From an uncultured Bacteroidota bacterium (lineage in GTDB: Bacteria; Bacteroidota; Bacteroidia; Chitinophagales; Chitinophagaceae): 5,738 nucleotides of DNA. Shown here in pieces: positions 1 to 5,738 of this stretch. Below the pieces are notes generated by a model. That model ran no database searches. It saw only the letters and a list, made by a program, of their open reading frames with translations, and was not told the DNA's origin. Where the stretch lies: assembly GCA_946479055.1 (NCBI GenBank), contig CAMLEX010000354.1, positions 1 through 5,738 on the forward strand, in the 5' to 3' direction. Position 1 is the stretch's first letter; each line of letters starts with the position of its first letter. Both the position numbers and the translations under genes were made by a program.

Positions 1-224
1 TATTGGAAAATAAAGACGGCAGTTCCCAGCTTCCTGCGTATAATGAAATCTTTACACTGTATAAAGAAACCTGGGATAAGGCAGGCTCAAAAGGAAAGAA
101 ATTGGGAGAGATCGATCATTTTGATTTCCTGATAGACGCATTGTCTTTAAGTAAAAAGAAAAACGCAACCGCCATTAAAAAGAAGATCAATGATCTGAGG
201 AATCAATTGGAAAGAATGATCTGA
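1..224 (+). CDS. 3' end of an unrecognised gene (5'-truncated by the window edge)
   Basis: The reading frame is open from the first bases (codons in phase from base 3) to a TGA at 222-224, giving 73 visible residues. A TTG at position 3 could formally be a start, but with no stop before it in the window the gene more probably continues upstream and only its C-terminus is seen. The visible part is charged and looks helical: an acidic/aromatic stretch (IDHFDFLIDAL, near residues 37-47) is followed by a lysine-rich segment (SKKKNATAIKKKINDL) that resembles an amphipathic helix or coiled coil. There is no signal peptide, membrane segment or catalytic motif. I do not recognise the family. The heptamer-repeat spacer begins 10 bases after the stop, so an operon link to the hydrolase gene downstream (110 bases away) is uncertain. 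Confidence 0.6.
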   Translation, partial: LENKDGSSQLPAYNEIFTLYKETWDKAGSKGKKLGEIDHFDFLIDALSLSKKKNATAIKKKINDLRNQLERMI

Positions 225-233
225 GCAGAAGAA

Positions 234-331
234 AGTTGACAGATGAATGATGACAGTTGACAGTTGATGGTTGACAGCTTAGAACTGCTGGCTATAACCA
301 CAAACCATAAACTATAAACCACAAACCTACT
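234..331. repeat. Phased heptanucleotide repeat spacer (14 degenerate 7-base units)
   Basis: Cut every 7 bases from 234, the spacer falls into 14 units in one continuous phase. The left part has AGTTGAC-type units (exact at 234-240 and 255-261; variants AGTTGAT at 262 and GGTTGAC at 269). Three units from 276 to 296 are diverged. The right part has ACCATAA-type units (ACCACAA at 297 and 318, ACCATAA at 304, ACTATAA at 311). The right-hand block ends just before the ATG at 335. It contains no ORF and no long inverted repeat. Heptamer short tandem repeats are known from cyanobacterial genomes (STRR sequences); whether this belongs to a genome-wide Bacteroidota family is inference. Confidence 0.7.
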
Positions 332-334
332 ACT

Positions 335-1087
335 ATGACTTTCATTAAAAAAGGAAGCCAGGGCGCCGCGGTAACCGAGCTGCAGAATATTTTAAGAGAG
401 CTGGATTATAATATTCCTGTTACAGGAATATTCGATACAGCAACTTATAAAGCTGTGAGAAATTTTCAAAGCCGGCATTTAGACAAACATAATATACCAC
501 TTGAAGTTGATGGCGAAGTCGGAGAGATTACCTGGTGGGCTTTGCAAAATCCTAGAAGCAAAGTTCAGGGTGGAGCTATTGATTATGGAGTAATACCCGC
601 GCCATCATTTGGTGGATCAACGATTGGCAGAACCGCTTTACAGTTTGCCATTGAAGAACTGAATGCAGGAGCCGGTGAAGTAGGTGGTAATAACAAAGGC
701 CACTGGGTAAAAAAATATTTGCAACCAGTTGGACTTTCTGAAGGCAATAGTTGGTGTGCAGCTTTTATCAGCTGGTGTTTTTTGCAGGCGGCCGGAGGTG
801 ATAAGAAAAATATGCCTTTTAAATACACCGCCGGTGCAAGAAATATTTATAACCAGCTAAAACAAAAAGGGTTTATTTATGATTCAACGACACAACCTTT
901 ACCTGGTGATATTGTAACATGGTGGCGGGTTAGTATGTCTTCCGGGTTTGGGCATATCGCTATCGTCCATCATTACAAAGATGGATTTCTATATACACTG
1001 GAAGGAAATAAAGCGGCTAATGTTGCAGGCTTTTCATACATAAAAACCCGGATGGATAAACTGCTGGGGTATGGGCGAATCCAATAA
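335..1087 (+). CDS. Peptidoglycan-binding and CHAP-domain cell-wall hydrolase (endolysin-like)
   Basis: The 250-residue protein has two domains. Residues about 3-72 match a PG_binding_1 repeat (KKGSQGAAVTELQNIL, then TGIFDTATYKAVRNFQ and VDGEVGEITWWAL), a fold that anchors enzymes to peptidoglycan. Residues about 100-235 look like a CHAP/NlpC-P60-type papain fold: the lead-in GEVGGNNKGHWVKKYL, the nucleophile in SWCAAFISW (Cys141), the GD-V turn at 191-194, the histidine in GFGHIAIV (His207), and a polar third residue in LEGN (Glu223 or Asn225). Such enzymes cut amide or peptide bonds in the cell wall. No N-terminal signal peptide or membrane helix is visible, so how it reaches the wall is unclear; phage-like lysin, type VI-like effector or non-classical export are all open. 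ATG 335 is the first start after an in-frame stop at 308-310. No phage genes or immunity gene are evident beside it. The exact bond cleaved cannot be read from sequence. Confidence 0.85.
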   Translation: MTFIKKGSQGAAVTELQNILRELDYNIPVTGIFDTATYKAVRNFQSRHLDKHNIPLEVDGEVGEITWWALQNPRSKVQGGAIDYGVIPAPSFGGSTIGRTALQFAIEELNAGAGEVGGNNKGHWVKKYLQPVGLSEGNSWCAAFISWCFLQAAGGDKKNMPFKYTAGARNIYNQLKQKGFIYDSTTQPLPGDIVTWWRVSMSSGFGHIAIVHHYKDGFLYTLEGNKAANVAGFSYIKTRMDKLLGYGRIQ

Positions 1088-1161
1088 TTCTTATAGTTAA
1101 TTTACCCATAAAATATCAAGGAAGAGAATCCAGAGTATTATAAGGATTTCTCGAAAAAGAT

Positions 1162-1302
1162 CTATTTAAAATGATTGACCCTGATCAATCGTCCTGCCTG
1201 ATCTGTAGTACATAATCTACAAAACCTCTGTAGCAATAATGACTCTAAATTGAGCAGTTGTTCTATTTTTTCCAGGCTCGTTCTGGCTTTACTTTGTGTC
1301 AT
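1162..1302 (-). CDS. Possible small protein of 46 residues (hypothetical)
   Basis: An ATG at 1302-1300 on the minus strand opens a frame of 46 codons closed by TAG at 1164-1162. The product begins MTQSKARTSLEKIEQLLNL and continues with a leucine-rich helix-like stretch (ESLLLQRFCRLC), then TTDQAGRLIRVNHFK. Its composition looks more protein-like than most chance frames: a regular amphipathic pattern with balanced charges. Upstream codons stay open without another ATG as far as a stop at 1365-1363. No good minus-strand promoter was found (the nearest, TAAATTTT at 1358-1351, lacks a spaced TTTG). It could be a real small gene, the remnant of a larger one, or chance. No family is recognised. Confidence 0.25.
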   Translation of the reverse strand: MTQSKARTSLEKIEQLLNLESLLLQRFCRLCTTDQAGRLIRVNHFK

Positions 1303-1408
1303 AATTGATCCGTACTCTACCTGAAGCCATAAAAAAAATATTAGTCCTTGAAAATTTAATTTTTAATTTAAGCACAACCACTATCTTCTCTGTTTAGTTC
1401 TGATTAGT

Positions 1409-1498
1409 ATGAACCGTCCAATCGCTTGTCTGTTTCAATACAGGCAAGCGGTTTTTTTTTGCAATTGGCTTAAAAAATACAGGTGGTTTATTAAGTAA
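1409..1498 (+). CDS. Possible 29-codon leader ORF overlapping the terminator
   Basis: ATG 1409 opens a frame of 29 codons ending with TAA at 1496-1498, only 13 bases before the ATG of the ABC exporter. The peptide starts MNRPIACLFQYRQ and is rich in aromatic, cysteine and basic residues (FFCNW, KKYRW). Both arms and the T-tract of the intrinsic terminator at 1423-1460 lie inside this frame, so ribosomes translating it could prevent the hairpin from forming. That is the geometry of a leader peptide controlling transcription attenuation. Against it: there is no Shine-Dalgarno-like sequence, no identified promoter, and a frame of this length can easily arise by chance. Confidence 0.25.
   Translation: MNRPIACLFQYRQAVFFCNWLKKYRWFIK
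1423..1460 (+). terminator. Strong intrinsic terminator upstream of the ABC exporter
   Basis: Arms CGCTTGTCTG (1423-1432) and CAGGCAAGCG (1441-1450) pair over 10 base pairs with a single T-G wobble, around an 8-base loop, and are followed by G and nine T residues (1452-1460). The T-tract is only on the plus strand, so it acts in that direction. It lies 336 bases after the hydrolase stop and 51 bases before the exporter start. It could end read-through from the left, end a short leader or small RNA, or work as an attenuator for the exporter. Confidence 0.85.
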
Positions 1499-1511
1499 CT
1501 TGCGCCTCTGC

Positions 1512-3344
1512 ATGAAACATCTCAAAGCTGTAAATAAATATTTCTGGAAATACCGGGTCCGTTTGGGTATTGGTATTTTGTTTGTCTTTTTATCCAACTA
1601 TTTCAATGTTCTCACCCCACAAATAACGGGCTTTGTTATTGACTTTGTACAAAAGTCATTGAATCTATCCGGTTACAAGCCCCGGCAGGGTGGAGCTGAT
1701 TACGATCCCCTCGTCAATAAATTTATTGCGAAAGTTGAATCTGCGGATTATACAATGGCAAAAGTGGTGGCATTGTGCGGGATCAGTATTTTAGTGTTAG
1801 CCTTGCTCAGGGGCATTTTTCTATTCCTGATGCGGCAAACCATGATTGTGATGAGCCGGCATATTGAATATGATCAGAAGAATGCTATTTATCAACATTA
1901 TCAAAAATTGGATGCAGCATTTTATAAAAGGAACAGCACCGGCGACCTGATGAACCGGATTGCAGAAGATGTAAGCCGTGTGCGGATGTATACGGGCCCG
2001 GCTATTATGTATCTTGTCAACCTGGTAGCTGTTATTTCGCTGGCGGTTTTTTTTATGTACAAACGAGATCCGCTGCTTACACTGTATGTTCTAGCGCCAC
2101 TTCCCATCCTGGCAGTTGCTATCTACTTTGTCAATAATATGATTCATAAGAAAAGTGAGATGATACAGGAATCGCTTTCTGATCTTACCACCAATGCGCA
2201 GGAATCCTATTCAGGTATCCGTGTTATCAAATCGTTTGTACAGGAGAAGGCAATGCTTGGATTTTTTACAAAGAACAGCGAGGAGTACCGGAAAAATGCT
2301 ATCGGCCTTGCAAGGGTAGAAGCGATTTATTTCCCCTCTATTACATTGCTTATCGGGTTAAGCACATTGCTTACTATTATGATTGGTGGGTTATATTATA
2401 TCCAGGGCAGTCATAATATAGGGATCGATACTATTGTTGAATTTGTAATGTATATTAATATGCTGACCTTCCCGGTAAGTGCCATCGGGTTGACGGCAAG
2501 TATGATCCAGCGGGCAGCAGCATCTCAAAAAAGGATCAATGAATTTTTGGAAACAAAGCCCACCATCCAGGATCCTCTAAGGGCCATTGATACCCGCCTG
2601 GAGGGGAATATACGTTTTGAAAATGTCGGCTTTATTTACAAGGATACAGGCATCCGGGCATTGCACCATTTCAATCTGCAGGTAAATAAAGGAGAAAAAA
2701 TAGCCATAGTTGGCAGAACGGGTAGTGGCAAAACTACCATTGCCCAGTTATTGCTGCGTATGTATGATCCTACCCAGGGGAATATTGAATTAGATGATGT
2801 AAATATAAAAAGCATCAACCTGGAAACAATACGGGAGCAGATCAGCTACGTACCACAGGATGTATTTTTATTCAGCGAGACTGTTCATAATAATATCGCT
2901 TTTGGCATGGAAAAAGCGGAAACTACCGCTGTAGAACAAGCGGCTTTGCAGGCTCATGTACATAAAGAAATAATGGTTTTCACTGAGGGATACAACACGA
3001 TGATCGGCGAAAGAGGAGTTACGTTAAGTGGAGGGCAGAAGCAGCGGATCTCTATTGCCAGGGCTCTGATTAAAGATCCGGCCATAGTTATTTTTGATGA
3101 CTGCCTCAGTGCTGTGGATGTAAAAACGGAAAAAGAGATAATCAGTAGTCTGAATGATTACCTCCAGGACAAAACGGCGATCATCATTACGCACCGGATA
3201 TTTTCCCTTTTCAGCTTTGATAAGATTGTGGTGCTGGAAGACGGTGAAATAGTGGAACAAGGCACCCATCAGCAATTGCTCGACATGAAAGGCTATTATA
3301 CCGCCCTGTACCAACGTCAGCAGGAAACGGAAAGGGAATCCTGA
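1512..3344 (+). CDS. ABC exporter half-transporter, membrane domain fused to ATPase (MdlA/BmrC-like)
   Basis: This is a 610-residue type-I ABC exporter: one membrane domain (residues about 10-340, six predicted helices near 16-34, 84-108, 164-183, 189-207, 275-298 and 308-331) followed by one nucleotide-binding domain (about 366-600). ATPase motifs are complete: Walker A GRTGSGKT (401-408), Q-loop Gln449 (YVPQD), signature LSGGQ (505-509), Walker B IVIFD ending at Asp529, D-loop SAVD and H-loop His561 (IITHR). The residue after Walker B is Asp530, not the usual catalytic Glu; a DD-x-LSAVD form is typical of MdlA, BmrC/YheI and similar degenerate halves of heterodimeric exporters. The loop between helices 1 and 2 is long (about 45 residues). 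Substrate is unknown; lipid or drug efflux is the family norm. I chose ATG 1512 over TTG 1500 because the sequence from MKHLKAVNKYFWKY gives a normal cytoplasmic N-terminus. No partner half-transporter is adjacent. Confidence 0.93.
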   Translation: MKHLKAVNKYFWKYRVRLGIGILFVFLSNYFNVLTPQITGFVIDFVQKSLNLSGYKPRQGGADYDPLVNKFIAKVESADYTMAKVVALCGISILVLALLRGIFLFLMRQTMIVMSRHIEYDQKNAIYQHYQKLDAAFYKRNSTGDLMNRIAEDVSRVRMYTGPAIMYLVNLVAVISLAVFFMYKRDPLLTLYVLAPLPILAVAIYFVNNMIHKKSEMIQESLSDLTTNAQESYSGIRVIKSFVQEKAMLGFFTKNSEEYRKNAIGLARVEAIYFPSITLLIGLSTLLTIMIGGLYYIQGSHNIGIDTIVEFVMYINMLTFPVSAIGLTASMIQRAAASQKRINEFLETKPTIQDPLRAIDTRLEGNIRFENVGFIYKDTGIRALHHFNLQVNKGEKIAIVGRTGSGKTTIAQLLLRMYDPTQGNIELDDVNIKSINLETIREQISYVPQDVFLFSETVHNNIAFGMEKAETTAVEQAALQAHVHKEIMVFTEGYNTMIGERGVTLSGGQKQRISIARALIKDPAIVIFDDCLSAVDVKTEKEIISSLNDYLQDKTAIIITHRIFSLFSFDKIVVLEDGEIVEQGTHQQLLDMKGYYTALYQRQQETERES

Positions 3345-3400
3345 GTGGGTCAAATTTCCTTACCCGGCTTCATGGAATTAAAAACTAATACGATCTCTCT

Positions 3401-3431
3401 TTTGGCTGTTTAAAAAACATCTATATATTTG
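3401..3431 (+). promoter_or_regulatory. Bacteroidota-type promoter of the PUR-family gene
   Basis: TTTG at 3401-3404 is separated by 19 bases from TATATTTG at 3424-3431, an exact match to the Bacteroidota primary sigma factor consensus (TTTG near -33, TAnnTTTG near -7). Transcription should start near 3436-3439, giving a leader of about 43 bases before the GTG at 3480. A short inverted repeat, CTTCA/TGAAG (3435-3439 and 3447-3451), would sit at the very 5' end of the RNA. Confidence 0.8.
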
Positions 3432-3479
3432 TGACTTCATAAAATGTGAAGCAATTTTTTAAACTGAAAATTAACTATT

Positions 3480-3947
3480 GTGGCGTACGAGAACAACGAC
3501 AAAAAAATGGAAAGTATTTACAGCAAGAGAATTCGTGCTGGAAAGAGAAGGACTTACTTTTTTGATGTAAGGGCAACCCGTGGTAATGATTATTATCTGA
3601 CCATCACTGAAAGCAGGAAACGTTTTGATGATAATGGGTATGACAGACATAAGATTTTTTTGTATAAAGAAGATTTTAATAAGTTTATCAAAGCTTTGGG
3701 CGAGTCAGTAGATTATGTAAAAACAGAGCTGATGCCTGATTTTGATTTTGATGCATTTAATCATGATGAAAATCCTGATGAGTATAACCAGGATAGTAAC
3801 GGGGAAGTAGTGGTGAACGGTGAAACAACCGTTGTAGCTAAGCAAGCCGATGAAGTTGTAACTGTACCGGTAGTACCGGTAGCTGAAGTAAAAGAGGAAT
3901 CAGATAATGTAAAGAGCAGCAACCAGGAAGAAGTAGATAAATGGTAA
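3480..3947 (+). CDS. PUR-family DNA/RNA-binding protein (DUF3276)
   Basis: The 155-residue product matches the DUF3276 family of Bacteroidota, which has a PUR-type single-stranded nucleic-acid-binding fold related to Pur-alpha and Borrelia BpuR. The core spans residues about 11-83: IYSKRIRAGKRRTYFFDVRA, then DYYLTITESRKRF and RHKIFLYKEDFNKFIKALGE, with alternating aromatic and basic residues as expected for a nucleic-acid surface. The rest (86-155) is an acidic, low-complexity tail (DFDFDAFNHDENPDE) with a VPV-VPV duplication, and is probably disordered. Likely role: cytoplasmic RNA or ssDNA binding, perhaps post-transcriptional control; targets are unknown. The GTG start gives MAYENNDKKMESIYSKR; an ATG at 3507 would remove nine residues and leave the domain intact. 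The gene is monocistronic, with its own consensus promoter and terminator. Confidence 0.9.
   Translation: MAYENNDKKMESIYSKRIRAGKRRTYFFDVRATRGNDYYLTITESRKRFDDNGYDRHKIFLYKEDFNKFIKALGESVDYVKTELMPDFDFDAFNHDENPDEYNQDSNGEVVVNGETTVVAKQADEVVTVPVVPVAEVKEESDNVKSSNQEEVDKW
3864..3881 (+). repeat. Perfect 9-base tandem duplication in the PUR gene tail
   Basis: GTACCGGTA occurs twice head to tail (3864-3872 and 3873-3881), in frame, coding VPV-VPV in the disordered C-terminal tail. Each copy contains the 8-base palindrome TACCGGTA. It is a likely slippage site whose copy number could differ between strains without breaking the frame. Confidence 0.8.
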
Positions 3948-3966
3948 AAATGAAAATCTAAATATG

Positions 3967-3994
3967 AATGCCTCCTTTCCGGGAGGCATTTTTT
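3967..3994 (+). terminator. Intrinsic terminator of the PUR-family gene
   Basis: Arms AATGCCTCC (3967-3975) and GGAGGCATT (3982-3990) pair perfectly over 9 base pairs around a 6-base loop, and the descending arm runs into a T-tract (3989-3994). It begins 19 bases after the TAA of the PUR gene. Read from the minus strand, the same hairpin is followed only by an interrupted T-rich stretch, so it could be a weak terminator for the converging small-protein gene as well. Confidence 0.92.
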
Positions 3995-4024
3995 ATTGAC
4001 TTATATTTTACTTCGGACGATGAT

Positions 4025-4038
4025 TCAAAACGTTTTGA
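4025..4038. other. 14-base perfect palindrome in the convergent intergenic region
   Basis: TCAAAACGTTTTGA is a perfect loop-less dyad between the PUR-gene terminator and the stop of the small secreted-protein gene. Without a loop or T-tract it is not a terminator. It could be a protein-binding site, but no promoter is near it and the AT-rich sequence makes chance plausible. Confidence 0.35.
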
Positions 4039-4077
4039 TAACCGATCTGTCCTTCACAATTTTTCCCTCCTGAAAAT

Positions 4078-4416
4078 CTATTCTTCGGGATTCGATTTCT
4101 GGACTGAGCCTTTTAATACGGGCATGTTATAAGTTTGTTTTTCTGGTTTTATACAAGGCATATTAAATTGACTCATATCAGGCATTATGCAAGGCATATT
4201 ATCCTGGGGCAAAGCGGAAATTTTGTTGCCATCCGACAAAGTATATACAAGATCTTTTTTGGGCTGTATGGGGATTGAAGATTGGTAGTTTGGTAAACTG
4301 GTAATCTTCAATCCCGTTTTCTTTTTAATTTGTTTTTGCAAATAATAAACTTCGTCGTTTTGTGCTGAAACAAAACTAAAGGTTGTGATGTCTGCAAGAA
4401 GAAATAAATATTTCAT
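4078..4416 (-). CDS. Small secreted protein with three 12-residue NMP repeats (unknown function)
   Basis: The 112-residue product starts MKYLFLLADITTFSFVSAQ, a probable Sec signal peptide with cleavage after VSA or SAQ (about residues 18-19); an Asp at residue 9 inside the hydrophobic core is unusual. The mature part has a lysine-rich stretch (QKQIKKKTGLKI), then three repeats starting at Asn73, Asn85 and Asn97 with exact 12-residue spacing: NMPCIMPD, NMPCIKPE and NMPVLKGS. The first two carry Cys76 and Cys88 and the region is Met-rich, so a disulfide or metal-binding role is conceivable but unproven. I do not recognise a named family. It lies 31 bases downstream of pgi on the same strand, so co-transcription is likely; no good promoter is seen in the gap. 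An AGGAAG motif lies 15 bases before the ATG, too far for a normal Shine-Dalgarno site. Confidence 0.7.
   Translation of the reverse strand: MKYLFLLADITTFSFVSAQNDEVYYLQKQIKKKTGLKITSLPNYQSSIPIQPKKDLVYTLSDGNKISALPQDNMPCIMPDMSQFNMPCIKPEKQTYNMPVLKGSVQKSNPEE
4093..4200 (-). repeat. Three 36-base coding repeats in the small secreted-protein gene
   Basis: The repeats encode residues 73-84, 85-96 and 97-108. The first two still share an exact 12-base identity (CAAGGCATATTA on the plus strand at 4190-4201 and 4154-4165, exactly 36 bases apart), while the third has diverged. This suggests growth by tandem duplication of a 12-residue unit. Confidence 0.75.
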
Positions 4417-4447
4417 AAACGTTGTTTATGTCTTCCTGGAAATAAAC

Positions 4448-5738
<1,291 letters not shown>

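Larger units (their letters stand above)
1088..1511. other. 424-base intergenic region between the hydrolase and the ABC exporter
   Basis: This gap contains no large ORF. It holds an imperfect hairpin shortly after the hydrolase stop (arms 1124-1131 and 1144-1152, one bulged T, no T-tract), a dyad TTGAC-CCTG-ATCAA at 1175-1188, a possible 46-codon ORF on the minus strand (1162-1302), a very AT-rich stretch at about 1330-1370, a possible 29-codon plus-strand ORF (1409-1498) and a strong plus-strand terminator (1423-1460). I found no full-consensus TAnnTTTG promoter with a spaced TTTG here; the best plus-strand candidate, TTACTTTG at 1289-1296, has one mismatch and a poor -33 element. The promoter of the ABC exporter is therefore not identified. 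Confidence 0.6.

Noticed and set aside
271..298. TTGACA-N16-TATAAC, resembling a sigma70 promoter, before the hydrolase gene
   Set aside because: The hexamers fall out of the heptamer repeat units, and the Bacteroidota primary sigma factor uses TTTG/TAnnTTTG rather than this consensus. It could be active in a foreign host but is not supported as a native promoter.
583..828. 81-codon minus-strand frame opposite the hydrolase
   Set aside because: It is antisense to the catalytic domain and proline/leucine-rich, with no support as a gene.
1124..1152. Hairpin after the hydrolase gene as its terminator
   Set aside because: The stem (GAGAATCC/GGATTTCTC) has a bulge and a 12-base loop and is followed by A-rich sequence, not a T-tract.
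1500..1511. TTG at 1500 as the exporter start, adding four residues
   Set aside because: The ATG at 1512 gives a typical N-terminus and neither start has a Shine-Dalgarno sequence, so ATG is the simpler choice.
1394..1597. 67-codon minus-strand frame across the terminator and the exporter 5' end
   Set aside because: It overlaps the well-supported exporter gene and runs through the terminator; its basic, lysine/arginine-rich product has no recognisable features.
1922..3353. Minus-strand frames of 60-109 codons opposite the exporter
   Set aside because: They are antisense shadows of the ABC motifs and show no independent domain features.

Overview
The window looks like an ordinary chromosomal stretch of a Bacteroidota bacterium, probably from Chitinophagaceae or a close relative (inference). 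Support comes from AT-rich spacers, starts without a clear Shine-Dalgarno sequence, a well-formed Bacteroidota promoter (TTTG, 19 bases, TAnnTTTG) at 3401-3431, and a DUF3276/PUR-type nucleic-acid-binding protein, a family typical of this phylum. No mobile element, CRISPR array, tRNA or rRNA is visible.

Layout, left to right: the 3' end of an unrecognised gene (to 224); a spacer built of 7-base units kept in one phase (234-331); a cell-wall hydrolase-like gene with an N-terminal peptidoglycan-binding domain and a CHAP-type cysteine amidase/peptidase domain (335-1087); a 424-base gap (1088-1511) with two possible tiny ORFs and a strong intrinsic terminator; an ABC exporter half-transporter with fused membrane and ATPase domains (1512-3344); a PUR-family protein with its own promoter and terminator (3480-3947). 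On the minus strand, converging on that gene, lie the 3' three-quarters of pgi, glucose-6-phosphate isomerase (4448 to the window end), and 31 bases downstream of it a small secreted protein with three 12-residue repeats (4078-4416).

The genes do not form one pathway. pgi and the small secreted protein may be co-transcribed; the three large plus-strand genes are separated by gaps, each with its own signals, and look independent. The points most worth following are: (1) a terminator inside a possible 29-codon leader ORF just before the ABC exporter, which recalls leader-peptide attenuation of bmrCD-type exporters; (2) the exporter's Glu-to-Asp change after Walker B, the mark of the degenerate half of heterodimeric exporters, with no partner gene beside it; (3) the Met/Cys-containing 12-residue repeats of the small secreted protein; and (4) the phased heptamer spacer. 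None is demonstrated by sequence alone, and I do not see clear evidence of a new multi-gene system here.
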